Source: Eubacterium sp. (GTDB lineage Bacteria; Bacillota; Clostridia; Peptostreptococcales; Anaerovoracaceae). From it: a stretch of 64,000 nt of DNA. Below the pieces are notes generated by a model. It was not told the origin of the DNA and did no database searches. It was given only the letters and a program-made list of their open reading frames with translations. The translations under genes and the position numbers were made by a program. The stretch is taken from positions 18,020 through 82,019 of the forward strand of contig JAETRU010000010.1 of the NCBI GenBank assembly GCA_021769965.1, given 5' to 3'. Of this stretch, positions 14,132 to 22,023 are shown piece after piece (positions within the stretch are counted from its first letter, which is position 1; every line of letters starts with the position of its first letter).

Positions 14132-14824
14132 ATGAAAAAGATGATAAGAAAAGGGACGAGTTTGTTATTAGTACTGGCGCTTCTAGTGACCACGAGTATG
14201 TCAATTTTTGCAACTACGGGTGAAAGTGTCGAACTTGATGGACAAACTATTGAAATAACGCCGCTTACCGACAGTTCTTGTATGTTGAGTGATGGGAATG
14301 ATATGGCGATTTTAAGCGTTGAAAAAACTGACAAGGGTGCTAATGTAGTGCTGACGGAGAATGGGAAAAAGAATACTTTTATTATTGATCAGGAAAAAGG
14401 CACAATCTACTCACCGTTCACAAAACAAACAGTAAAGGTTGACAGGGTTAGCGATAACGAAGATTCCGGATCAACAATTATTCCACATGCAACTGGGAAG
14501 ACACTTAAAACTTATTCTTATAAATTTTCGTATAAGAAAATAGCAGAAATAACTGGAACAACCACCGATGCGTATGGAATTGCATCTGCATTAGTCACCC
14601 TCTTTTTAGCAGCATCGGGACTTGGTCCAATTCCAACATTGTTATCACTAATTTTAGGTGGATTAAGAGATCTTCAAATCAGCATGATTATTGAGAATGT
14701 GAAGAATAACGCGCCTGGTGGAATTAAAGTGACTATTCGCCAAGTAGAAATTACAAAGCATCAAGGTGGTCGTGTTGTAAAGGGTGTTGGTTATAAATTA
14801 GACGACATTTCAACATATAAATAA
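14132..14824 (+). CDS. Secreted protein of unknown function with a hydrophobic C-terminal hairpin
   Basis: The protein has 230 residues and no recognised family. An N-terminal signal peptide (MKKMIRKGTSLLLV, cleavage near SIFA-TT at about residue 29) is followed by a beta-rich, charged domain (about 30-125). The notable part is a strongly hydrophobic, Gly/Pro-containing stretch at about 145-180 (ALVTLFLAASGLGPIPTLL and following) flanked by Lys-rich ends, which could insert in membranes as a helical hairpin. The rest is a basic tail (IRQVEITKHQGGRVVKGVGY). AGAGGAAC precedes the ATG. The next gene encodes a small membrane protein under its own promoter. A toxin-like or bacteriocin-like role with a membrane immunity partner is possible, but is inferred only from layout. 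Confidence 0.7.
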   Translation: MKKMIRKGTSLLLVLALLVTTSMSIFATTGESVELDGQTIEITPLTDSSCMLSDGNDMAILSVEKTDKGANVVLTENGKKNTFIIDQEKGTIYSPFTKQTVKVDRVSDNEDSGSTIIPHATGKTLKTYSYKFSYKKIAEITGTTTDAYGIASALVTLFLAASGLGPIPTLLSLILGGLRDLQISMIIENVKNNAPGGIKVTIRQVEITKHQGGRVVKGVGYKLDDISTYK

Positions 14825-14887
14825 TACTTTCTAAGCACAATTCGTTTGTCATTAGTCAAGGAAAACGAAGCATTGGTTTTATTAAAC

Positions 14888-14915
14888 TTGTATTTGTCAT
14901 CTTAGGGTGTATAAT
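14888..14915 (+). promoter_or_regulatory. Promoter of the 148-aa membrane-protein gene
   Basis: TTGTAT (14888-14893) and TATAAT (14910-14915) are separated by 16 bases and lie 59 bases upstream of the start codon at 14975. Confidence 0.6.
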
Positions 14916-14974
14916 AGAATTAAAATGTAAAACTTACAGGTTATCGGAGAGCACAAGAGTTGCGGAGGGGTAGT

Positions 14975-15421
14975 ATGGGAAAGCATTTAATTGTTATTGG
15001 CTGCGCGATTCTCATCGTAATCGGCTTGCTTGTCAGACAATGGTTTATCGGCATTTCTCTCAAGAAAACCAATGAGACGGAAGATGCAAAACAGTCATTA
15101 AACAGTGATGAGGAGAGATCACAGTTTTACTCAGACTTAACCAGCACCGGTGTCAGGATCAAATTGAAATGGATACAGACAATTTATCTTGGCTACGCCA
15201 TCATTTACATGCATTACAGCGTCGTTAGCTGGGATGGGGTAGCGCCGTATATGACAATGGAGGCATACAAAATTATGAGTATCATTGCGGCGATCTATAC
15301 GGCGATTATTATGGGGTACAATTTCAAATTTGAATCAAGGCAAACTGCTAAAAACGCTTGTTATACAGGAACTTTGGTCATGCTGTTCGGAATCTTGGTA
15401 ATCTGCATTAAAAATATGTAG
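14975..15421 (+). CDS. Small membrane protein of unknown function (148 aa)
   Basis: The protein has 148 residues and four likely transmembrane helices: residues 3-22 (LIVIGCAILIVIGLLV), then about 65-80 (TIYLGYAIIYMHY), 95-115 (IMSIIAAIYTAIIMGY) and 125-146 (GTLVMLFGILVICI). A hydrophilic, acidic loop (about 25-60) follows the first helix. No family is recognised. ATG 14975 is chosen for the GGAGGGG site five bases upstream. It has its own promoter, and sits directly after the secreted protein at 14132 and before tail module copy 2. A protective partner for that secreted protein is one possible reading. Confidence 0.65.
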   Translation: MGKHLIVIGCAILIVIGLLVRQWFIGISLKKTNETEDAKQSLNSDEERSQFYSDLTSTGVRIKLKWIQTIYLGYAIIYMHYSVVSWDGVAPYMTMEAYKIMSIIAAIYTAIIMGYNFKFESRQTAKNACYTGTLVMLFGILVICIKNM

Positions 15422-15425
15422 TGAA

Positions 15426-15585
15426 GTTATCTTAAAACGCACAAAATCGAAGAAAGAGTACAACTGCTTCGGCCCCATCAAAAGCAAGCTGATGCAAAAA
15501 AGCTGGGAACAGCCATATTATGTAAAAAATTTCGTCCTAAATCGGAAAAATCGCTGATTTAGGACGAATTATTCTGTGTAGAAAG
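15426..15585 (+). repeat. Tail module, copy 2 (ORF remnant plus hairpin)
   Basis: This is the second copy of the module at 6297-6471. It encodes LKRTKSKKEYNCFGPIKS then PYYVKNFV without a start codon, and ends in a 15-bp hairpin with an 8-base loop and CTGTGTAGAAAGG. Arm bases that differ from copy 1 change in pairs, so the hairpin has been conserved by compensatory substitution. Confidence 0.6.
15532..15575 (+). terminator. Hairpin terminator in tail module copy 2
   Basis: TTCGTCCTAAATCGG (15532-15546) pairs with CTGATTTAGGACGAA (15555-15569) and is followed by TTATTCTGT. It would end transcription from the membrane-protein gene. Confidence 0.65.
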
Positions 15586-15608
15586 GCCCTTGCCCTTGAT
15601 GACAAAAG

Positions 15609-15684
15609 TGTCCGATGAAATACAGCAAAGTTACTCGACAAAATACCGCAAAAATGTCCGATGAAATAACGCAAAGTTACTCGA
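15609..15684 (+). repeat. Two 30-bp direct repeats in front of the ATPase gene
   Basis: The 30-base unit that starts TGTCCGATGAAATA and ends AAAGTTACTCGA occurs at 15609-15638 and 15655-15684, 46 bases apart, with two mismatches. The second copy ends 52 bases before the ATPase start codon. The position suggests operator sites or a duplicated promoter region for that gene. Confidence 0.65.
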
Positions 15685-15736
15685 TTTCACTTGACTTTTT
15701 TGAGAAAGCAGGGTAGACTCTAATTGAGGTGAAATC

Positions 15737-17026
15737 ATGAAAAATCAATATCTTTCAAGAATTATAGATACTGTTTTGGATGAATATCTGGACGCTTTTG
15801 GGGCAGTACTTATCGTAGGACCAAAATGGTGCGGAAAAACGACTTCTGCCGAGCAGGCGGCAGCAAGTGTCATTAAGCTGCAGGACAGGAAACGGTCAAG
15901 GCAGTATATGATGATGGCGGAATTAAATCCCGCAAAGCTGCTTGAGGGTGAAGCTCCAAGATTAATTGATGAATGGCAGATGGCTCCTGTTTTGTGGGAT
16001 ACGATTAGAGATGAGGTAGATGAGCGCAGACTGTCCGGACAATTTATTCTGACCGGGTCCGCAGTGCCAAAGGACGACGGAATCAGCCATACCGGAACGG
16101 GCAGAATCGGCAGACTGAAAATGTATCCGATGAGTTTGTTTGAATCAGAGGAGTCCAATGGGCAGATATCTTTGCGCGATCTGTTTGAGGGAGATGCCGA
16201 TATCGATGGAATTATGTCGGATTTAGATATAGAGCATCTTGCCTTCGCGATTTGCAGAGGAGGCTGGCCTGAAACAGTAAAGAAGATCGGAAGAAGCGCG
16301 CTTCTGGCAGCGGAAGGTTATATACAGTCCCTTTGTGAAACTGATGTATCCCGGATAGATACAGCCTTGCGCAACCCGAAGAGAATTCGGGCTATTTTGC
16401 GTGCTTATGCCAGAAATATATCCACTTTGGCAAAGAAAACCTCAATTCTTGCAGATATGCAGGCTAATGATATGAGCTTTTCATCCAGTACTTTTTATGA
16501 GTATTTGAATGTTTTGCAGAGATTGTTTGTGATAGAGGATATTCCTGCATGGTCACCGGCAATTCGTTCCAAATCAGCCGTTCGCTCAGGGGATAAAATT
16601 GGATTTACAGATCCGTCTCTTGCTGCTGCGGCAATGGGGCTTACACCGGAAAGAATGCTGGGCGATTTGGAATCCATGGGATTTTATTTTGAAGCGCTTT
16701 GCATAAGGGATTTGAAAATTTATTCTCAGCGTCTTGGGGGTGAAGTTTCTTACTATCACGATAGATATGGCCTGGAAAGTGACTGCGTGCTGCATCTGAG
16801 AGACGGGCGATATGCGCTCATAGAAGTGAAACTGGGCGGACGGCAAATTGACGAAGGCTCGGCGCATTTATTGGAGTTAAAAGCGTTGGTACAGAAATAC
16901 AACCGGAGCGGAAAGGGAAGTAAACTGGAAGAACCAACTTTTCTGATGGTGCTTACAGGAGGAGAATTTGCATACCAGAGAAAAGACGGTGTGTATGTAG
17001 TGCCTGTCGGGTGTCTGAGAGATTAG
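15737..17026 (+). CDS. AAA_14/DUF4143-family ATP-binding protein
   Basis: The protein has 429 residues. The N-terminal P-loop domain has Walker A GPKWCGKTTSA, an Arg-rich stretch, Walker B-like PRLIDEWQMAP, and the sensor-like FILTGSAVP motif that marks the AAA_14 group. The C-terminal DUF4143 domain (about 190-420) includes FYEYLNVLQRLFVIEDIPAW, SKSAVRSGDKIGFTDPSLA and the nuclease-like YGLESDCVLHLRDGRYALIEVKLG, the last being a PD-(D/E)XK-like E-x-K arrangement. These proteins are abundant in gut anaerobes and archaea, with no agreed role; mobile-element or defence association is often suggested. It is monocistronic, preceded by long direct repeats and by tail module copy 2. Confidence 0.88.
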   Translation: MKNQYLSRIIDTVLDEYLDAFGAVLIVGPKWCGKTTSAEQAAASVIKLQDRKRSRQYMMMAELNPAKLLEGEAPRLIDEWQMAPVLWDTIRDEVDERRLSGQFILTGSAVPKDDGISHTGTGRIGRLKMYPMSLFESEESNGQISLRDLFEGDADIDGIMSDLDIEHLAFAICRGGWPETVKKIGRSALLAAEGYIQSLCETDVSRIDTALRNPKRIRAILRAYARNISTLAKKTSILADMQANDMSFSSSTFYEYLNVLQRLFVIEDIPAWSPAIRSKSAVRSGDKIGFTDPSLAAAAMGLTPERMLGDLESMGFYFEALCIRDLKIYSQRLGGEVSYYHDRYGLESDCVLHLRDGRYALIEVKLGGRQIDEGSAHLLELKALVQKYNRSGKGSKLEEPTFLMVLTGGEFAYQRKDGVYVVPVGCLRD

Positions 17027-17059
17027 ATGATGCAGAGCATGGCAATATAATTTCTCCCA

Positions 17060-17088
17060 TTGCAACCATCCGCTTTTAAGCGTATAAT
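17060..17088 (+). promoter_or_regulatory. Sigma-A-type promoter for the phosphoribosyltransferase gene
   Basis: TTGCAA (17060-17065) and TATAAT (17083-17088) are separated by 17 bases, 76 bases upstream of the chosen ATG at 17164. This is one of the best promoter matches in the window. Confidence 0.7.
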
Positions 17089-17163
17089 ATATCTGCCGGG
17101 GATCTCCATGCGGGATCCATGGGAAGGCGATAATTATAGGTGGAAGAAGAAAGGAACGCAGCC

Positions 17164-17715
17164 ATGTATTACGAAATGACCATTGCAGGACTGAAGCGTC
17201 AGCTGCCGCTTTGCAGAATCACTGACGATCTTTATATCGGGGCTTTCATCATGTTCAGCGATGTGGAGATCACAAAAGCCAGTGCAGAGCAGCTTCTTGC
17301 TAAAGCGCCGGAATTTGACGTTATCATCACCGCGGAATCAAAGGGCATCCCTCTTGCCTATGAAATGGCGAGACAGGCGGGTATCGACGATTATATCGTA
17401 GCCAGAAAGGGAGCCAAGCTCTATATGCAGAACGTGATAACCACAGATGTGGATTCTATTACTACAGATCATATTCAGACACTCTGTCTGGGACAGACCG
17501 AGATCGACAAGATGAAAGGAAAGCGGATCCTCATCGTCGACGATGTGATCAGCACAGGAGAATCTCTGAGATCTCTGGAGGTTCTGGTAAATCAGGTGGG
17601 CGGAAATATCGTCGGGAAAATGGCGGTCCTGGCAGAAGGCGAGGCCGCGGACAGAGACGATATCATCTTTCTTGAGAAACTGCCGGTATTCAATGCTGAC
17701 GGCAGCGTGAAATAA
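17164..17715 (+). CDS. Phosphoribosyltransferase family protein (purine type)
   Basis: The protein has 183 residues with the PRPP-binding signature RILIVDDVISTGESLRSLE (about 122-140). An upstream loop, VIITAESKGIPLAYEMARQ, fits the adenine/xanthine phosphoribosyltransferase group. The enzyme would attach ribose phosphate to a purine base for salvage, or it could act as a PRPP-sensing regulator. Compared with classical Apt, the substrate loop YIVARKGAKLYMQ matches the xanthine/adenine pattern, but specificity cannot be fixed. ATG 17164 is selected because AAAGGA lies nine bases upstream; a GTG at 17140 is in frame. It is a single gene with its own promoter and terminator. Confidence 0.85.
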   Translation: MYYEMTIAGLKRQLPLCRITDDLYIGAFIMFSDVEITKASAEQLLAKAPEFDVIITAESKGIPLAYEMARQAGIDDYIVARKGAKLYMQNVITTDVDSITTDHIQTLCLGQTEIDKMKGKRILIVDDVISTGESLRSLEVLVNQVGGNIVGKMAVLAEGEAADRDDIIFLEKLPVFNADGSVK

Positions 17716-17751
17716 GCTGTCAGCATATATAAAGCAATACACAAAACGTAA

Positions 17752-17819
17752 AAAACGCTGCAGAGAAAGTCAGACCAATGGAGACCAAAACAAAGGCCCT
17801 TTCCCTGCAGCGGTTTTTT
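17752..17819. terminator. Terminator between convergent genes (phosphoribosyltransferase / HD protein)
   Basis: AAACGCTGCAG (17753-17763) pairs with CTGCAGCGGTTT (17805-17816) with one bulge, and is followed by TTTTAA. The 41 intervening bases can add an inner AAAG/CTTT pairing. It may serve both directions. Confidence 0.6.
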
Positions 17820-17846
17820 AATGTGTTTTAAAAGATCTGCCGGAGT

Positions 17847-18416
17847 CTATTTCTCCAGTTCCGCGATCTCATCTTCGCAGGCCTGCATAGCTTCCAGCGT
17901 CTCGGCCTGCAGCTTTTCCAGCTCCCAGCCCAGCTGCTCCGCGCCTCTCGCGATGATATCGCGGCTGCAGCCTGCAGCAAATCTTTTATCTTTATATTTC
18001 TTTTTCAGAGACTTCAGTTCCATGTCCTTGGTGCTCTTGGACGGACGCATCAGAGCTGCCGCGCCGATAAGGCCCGTCAGTTCGTCCACTGCGAACAGCA
18101 CTTTTTCCATTTCATGTTCCGGAGCTACGTCGCAGCACTCTCCGTAACCGTGGGAGGCTACCGCGTGGATAATTGCGGGGTCTACGCCTGCTTCCGCGAG
18201 AAGCTCCGGCGCTTTCTGGCAGTGCTCCTCCGGCCACATCTCAAAGTCGATGTCGTGGAGCAGACCGCATACGGCCCAGAACTCGGCATCCTCCCCGTAG
18301 CCCAGTTTTTTCGCCATGTAGCGCATGACACATTCTACGGTGACGCCGTGGTGGATATGGAATTCTTCTTTGTTATACTTTTTCAGAAGTTCTAATGCTT
18401 CTTCTCTGCTGATCAT
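17847..18416 (-). CDS. HD-domain phosphohydrolase-like protein
   Basis: The protein has 189 residues. The HD-superfamily metal ligands are visible: HIHHGVTVECVMRYMAKKLG, LLHDIDFEMW (the HD pair), HAVASHGYG, and the late Asp in VDELTGLIGAA. These proteins hydrolyse phosphomonoesters, often of nucleotides or uncharacterised metabolites. The C-terminus is a charged coiled segment (ELEKLQAETLEAMQ). ATG 18416 is chosen since AAGGAAG sits eight bases upstream; a GTG three codons earlier overlaps that site. It follows the EamA transporter gene by 42 bases on the same strand and may be co-transcribed. Confidence 0.85.
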   Translation of the reverse strand: MISREEALELLKKYNKEEFHIHHGVTVECVMRYMAKKLGYGEDAEFWAVCGLLHDIDFEMWPEEHCQKAPELLAEAGVDPAIIHAVASHGYGECCDVAPEHEMEKVLFAVDELTGLIGAAALMRPSKSTKDMELKSLKKKYKDKRFAAGCSRDIIARGAEQLGWELEKLQAETLEAMQACEDEIAELEK

Positions 18417-18458
18417 TGGTATCACTTCCTTGTCGTAATGTTTTGTAAACAGTATACT

Positions 18459-19391
18459 CTAATTTCCCTTTGGCTGCAACCGTTCTTCCTTTGAAGGCAG
18501 CTGCGGGATGATAACTGCGATAAAGATGACGACACATCCGATGCCCTCTACCAGAGACAGGCTTTCATTGGCAAGAAGCACTCCGAAGAGAACGGAAAAT
18601 ACGGATTCCAGACTCATGATCAAAGTTGCCACTGTCGGCTCCGCGTGCTTCTGTCCTACGACCTGAAGCGTGTAGCCTATGCCGGAAGAGACCACGCCGC
18701 AGTACAGGATCGGCAGCCAGCAGTCTACGATGTCGGCCCATACAGGGTTTTCAAAGATGAACATGCACACGATGCCGATGACGCCTACGGTCAGGAACTG
18801 GATGCAGGACAGCTTGATGCCGTCGCATTTCGGCGAGAAGTGGTCTACCACCATGATGTGGCAGGAGAAAGCCACAGCGCAGAGCAGTACGAAGAAGTCG
18901 CCTGTCTGCAGATTGAATCCGCCGCCCTTGCCTGCCATGGTCAGCAGGTAGAAGCCAAAAGCGCCGAGGACCACGCAGAACCAGATGATAGGGCGGACTT
19001 TTTTCTTCAGCAGAAGACCCAGGATCGGCACGATGACGATGTACAGCGATGTGATAAATCCGGCTTTGCCGGCGTCAGTCTCAAAGTACAGACCGAACTG
19101 CTGCAGGCTGGACGCGATACACAGCACGATACCGCAGGCCAGACCGCCTTTGATCAGGACTTTTTTCTCCGCGGCTTTTTCCGCTTCTGTTTTCGGCTCC
19201 GCGTTATCTCCATTCCCCATCTTCTGGAAGATGAGGATGACCGGGATCAGTACCAGACCGCCGATGAGCATACGGATGCCGTTGTATGTAAAAGGCTCCA
19301 GTACCGCTCCGGCTTTCTGGGCTACAAAAGCAGAACCCCAGATGATCGCGGTAATTAACAGCATAATGTCACTTTGTAATTTTTTGTTCAT
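18459..19391 (-). CDS. EamA/DMT-family transporter
   Basis: This is an inner-membrane drug/metabolite transporter of 310 residues with ten predicted helices in two five-helix EamA repeats. The first repeat shows ITAIIWGSAFVAQKAG and the SLYIVIVPILGLLLKKK motif. The second contains the CAVAFSCHIMVVDHFS start and the family-typical ATLIMSLESVFSVLFGVLLANESLS. The hydrophilic insertion near residues 65-80 (NAEPKTEAEKAAEKK) is a little longer than usual. The ATG at 19391 follows AAAAGGA by ten bases. The substrate is unknown; amino acids, nucleotides or drugs are exported by relatives. Confidence 0.9.
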   Translation of the reverse strand: MNKKLQSDIMLLITAIIWGSAFVAQKAGAVLEPFTYNGIRMLIGGLVLIPVILIFQKMGNGDNAEPKTEAEKAAEKKVLIKGGLACGIVLCIASSLQQFGLYFETDAGKAGFITSLYIVIVPILGLLLKKKVRPIIWFCVVLGAFGFYLLTMAGKGGGFNLQTGDFFVLLCAVAFSCHIMVVDHFSPKCDGIKLSCIQFLTVGVIGIVCMFIFENPVWADIVDCWLPILYCGVVSSGIGYTLQVVGQKHAEPTVATLIMSLESVFSVLFGVLLANESLSLVEGIGCVVIFIAVIIPQLPSKEERLQPKGN

Positions 19392-19547
19392 AGCAATCAA
19401 ATCCTTTTCTTAATAGAATAATCTCCACTTAGGTATAACAAATTATATTAAAAGTCAAACGATTTTACAAGATGAGAAACTTTTTTTTCAGACAAAAATA
19501 TGTTAAGATGGTTGTATTGGCGAACAAACAGAAAAGAGGATAAAGTG

Positions 19548-20681
19548 ATGAACGAAGAAAAAAAACTATTTACACTGATAGGAGAGATCAAAGGACTGGA
19601 CGAAGCAGCCATGAAGGCCGCGAAGGACCGACAGGACTATCTGGCAAAACCGCCGGGAAGTCTTGGCAGGCTGGAGGATATCTCCATCAAGATCGCGGGC
19701 ATCACCGGCAAGGCCGTCGGCAACGACGTGACACGCCAGTGCGTGGCGATCATGTGCGCAGATAACGGTGTGGTAGAAGAGGGCGTAGCGTCAGCTCCTC
19801 AGTCTGTCACGCTGTCACAGACCATCAATTTTACGAGAAGGTATACCGGCGTCAGTTCCATGGCAAAATACTATGGAATCGATCTTCTGGTAACAGATAT
19901 AGGCGTGGCTATGGAGATCCCGCAGGAGCTGTACACTGATTCCATGCTGACGGAAGAAGGAAAGATCCCGGTAAAGATCGTAAACAGAAGGATCGCCAAC
20001 GGCACGCGTAATCTGGCAAAGGAAGCCGCTATGACCAGAGCGGAAGCCGTGCAGGCGATCCTGACCGGCATTGAAGCGGCTGAGGCTGTCAAAAAAGCCG
20101 GCATACAGCTCTTCGGCGTAGGAGAGATGGGTATCGGCAATACCACTACCAGCTCCGCGGTGCTCAGCGCGCTGACCGGAGCGAAGGCAAAGGATGTGGT
20201 CGGCAGAGGCGGCGGCCTCAACGATGAAGGCCTTGCCAAAAAGATCAGGATCGTAGACGACGCGGTAAACAGCTGGTGTATGGGAGATCCGATCGAAAAG
20301 CTGGCTAAAGTAGGCGGCTACGATATCTGCGCTATGACAGGCGCGTTCCTGGGCGCCGGCATCTACCGGATCCCGGTGGTGATCGACGGATTCATCTCCG
20401 TGGTTGCGGCCTGCGTGGCAAAGGAACTGAATCCGAGGGTGGTGGACTTCATGTTCGCGTCTCATAAATCCTATGAGATCGGATATCAGATCGCCATGGA
20501 GAGACTGGGTCTTGCGCCGATGTTCGATCTGGGCATGAGGCTGGGCGAAGGCAGCGGCTGTCCGATCGCTTTCAAGATCATTGAAACAGCCATTGCTTCC
20601 ATGAACCTGATGAAGTCCCTTGAGGAAGCTTCCGTCAACGGTGATTATTTAGAAGAGATCAGAAGGGAAAACTTATTCTAA
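19548..20681 (+). CDS. cobT: Nicotinate-nucleotide--dimethylbenzimidazole phosphoribosyltransferase
   Basis: This enzyme converts a benzimidazole-type base and nicotinate mononucleotide to alpha-ribazole phosphate, activating the lower ligand of cobalamin. The protein has 377 residues. Family landmarks are RQDYLAKPPGSLGRLEDIS near the N-terminus, MCADNGVVEEGVA, ELFGVGEMGIGNTTTSSAVL-type sequence (here QLFGVGEMGIGNTT) and the closing DLGMRLGEGSGCPIAF with its catalytic Glu. AAAAGAGGA precedes ATG 19548. It is the first gene of a cobalamin-completion operon and overlaps cobU by one base. No cobalamin riboswitch was recognised in the 150 bases upstream. Confidence 0.95.
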   Translation: MNEEKKLFTLIGEIKGLDEAAMKAAKDRQDYLAKPPGSLGRLEDISIKIAGITGKAVGNDVTRQCVAIMCADNGVVEEGVASAPQSVTLSQTINFTRRYTGVSSMAKYYGIDLLVTDIGVAMEIPQELYTDSMLTEEGKIPVKIVNRRIANGTRNLAKEAAMTRAEAVQAILTGIEAAEAVKKAGIQLFGVGEMGIGNTTTSSAVLSALTGAKAKDVVGRGGGLNDEGLAKKIRIVDDAVNSWCMGDPIEKLAKVGGYDICAMTGAFLGAGIYRIPVVIDGFISVVAACVAKELNPRVVDFMFASHKSYEIGYQIAMERLGLAPMFDLGMRLGEGSGCPIAFKIIETAIASMNLMKSLEEASVNGDYLEEIRRENLF

Positions 20682-21247
20682 TGAACGTGTTTATCAGCGG
20701 CGGGTGTAAAAACGGCAAGTCCATGTACGCCCAGAATATAGCGAAGAAAATGGCGGAGCAGAGCGGCAGGCCTCTCTACTATGTGGCCACCATGATCCCT
20801 GCTGATGATGAGGATCGGGCAAGGATCAGAAGGCATCTTGAGGATCGCAGCGGATGGGGTTTTGAGACACTGGAACAGGGCCGGAACATATGCGCGGCCC
20901 TGGACAGCGGCGGAGACGGCGAAAAGCAGAAGGTCGACCCGAAGGGCGTCTTTTTGCTGGACAGCGTGACAGCCCTGCTTTCCAATGAGATGTTTCTGCC
21001 TGACGGGACTTTTGATCCGGACGCCGGGCAGCGGGTCGGCGAAGAGCTGTGCAGCTTTGCCCGCAGAACAGGAAATACCGTATTTGTCAGCGACTATATC
21101 TACTCCGACGCCAGGTGTTTTGATAACTGGACGGAAACCTACCGGCAGGCGCTGGCCCATGTCGACCGGCAGCTTGCCGCGGTCTGCGGTCAGGTCATAG
21201 AGGTGGCGTACGGTCATATTTACAAGTATGGGGAGGCAGAGATATGA
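20681..21247 (+). CDS. cobU: Adenosylcobinamide kinase / adenosylcobinamide-phosphate guanylyltransferase
   Basis: This bifunctional enzyme phosphorylates adenosylcobinamide and adds GMP, preparing the nucleotide-loop intermediate for CobS. The protein has 188 residues. The P-loop reads GGCKNGKSMYA, a variant of GGxRSGKS. The guanylylated His region, RIRRHLEDRSGWGFETLE, is present, as are LLDSVTALLSNEMF and VSDYIYSDARCFDNWTETYRQALAHVDRQLA. The last block replaces the usual VSNEVGxGIVP with VSDYIYSD, which is unusual. The gene overlaps cobT by one base and cobS by four, as expected for a translationally coupled unit. Confidence 0.88.
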   Translation: MNVFISGGCKNGKSMYAQNIAKKMAEQSGRPLYYVATMIPADDEDRARIRRHLEDRSGWGFETLEQGRNICAALDSGGDGEKQKVDPKGVFLLDSVTALLSNEMFLPDGTFDPDAGQRVGEELCSFARRTGNTVFVSDYIYSDARCFDNWTETYRQALAHVDRQLAAVCGQVIEVAYGHIYKYGEAEI

Positions 21248-22005
21248 AATTTGTAACCGCTTTTTTCATGGCGTGGGGGAATTTTATCACGCTGCCATGC
21301 CCGTACAAAAGGTGGGACGGCGGACTGAAGAATATGATGCTGGCGTTTCTGCCGTCTGTAGGCGCGGTCATCGGACTGCTGTGGATGGCTGTCTTCTGGC
21401 TGATCTGGAAGCTGTCTCTGCCGCCTCTGGTCGCTTCGCTGGCGATGGTTTTTTATATTTTCGCCGTATGCGGTTTTATGCATCTGGACGGATTCATGGA
21501 CTGCAACGACGCTATTTTGTCCAGGCGGCCTTTGGAAGAACGGCAGCGGATCCTGAAGGATTCTAATGTAGGCGCTTTTGCCGCGGTGACCCTGGCGTTC
21601 CTGCTGATCGCCTGGTTTGCCGCCATGTCTACAGCGATATTTTCCATGGATTATGGCGCGCTGCTCTTGCTGCCGGTGGTCAGCCGGGGCGTATCAGGGC
21701 TTCACGTGCTGACCTGCGCGCCCATCGGACACAGCCAGTACGCGAAGGATTACGAAGCGCCTGGCAGGTGGAAGTACCGGGCGGCCGTCGGGGCGCAGCT
21801 GGTCCTCTTCGGTCTGGCGGCAGTACTGCTTTCCGCGGCTCCGGAAAGAACTCTGCTGATGGCCGCGGTAACTGCGGCAGCAGCGTTTCTGGCCTGTCTG
21901 TATGCTCGCAGACAGCTTGGGGGCATGAGCGGAGATATCGCGGGGTACACGATCTGTATCAGTGAATTAGCCGGGATCCTGGTTCTGGCTGTATGGCAAT
22001 TTTGA
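21244..22005 (+). CDS. cobS: Adenosylcobinamide-GDP ribazoletransferase
   Basis: This integral membrane enzyme joins adenosylcobinamide-GDP and alpha-ribazole (phosphate) to make cobalamin (phosphate). The protein has 253 residues and about seven transmembrane helices. The signature GFMHLDGFMDCNDAILSRRPLEERQRILKDSNVGAFA, read as separate blocks, contains the catalytic acidic and basic residues of the family, and the N-terminal LPCPYKRWD matches too. It overlaps cobU by four bases. No defects were seen. Confidence 0.93.
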   Translation: MKFVTAFFMAWGNFITLPCPYKRWDGGLKNMMLAFLPSVGAVIGLLWMAVFWLIWKLSLPPLVASLAMVFYIFAVCGFMHLDGFMDCNDAILSRRPLEERQRILKDSNVGAFAAVTLAFLLIAWFAAMSTAIFSMDYGALLLLPVVSRGVSGLHVLTCAPIGHSQYAKDYEAPGRWKYRAAVGAQLVLFGLAAVLLSAAPERTLLMAAVTAAAAFLACLYARRQLGGMSGDIAGYTICISELAGILVLAVWQF

Positions 22006-22023
22006 CGAATCGAGGTTATAGAG

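Noticed and set aside
19400..19547. Cobalamin riboswitch upstream of cobT
   Set aside because: The conserved B12-box pattern and the long folded domain are absent; the gap is only about 150 bases and AT-rich.
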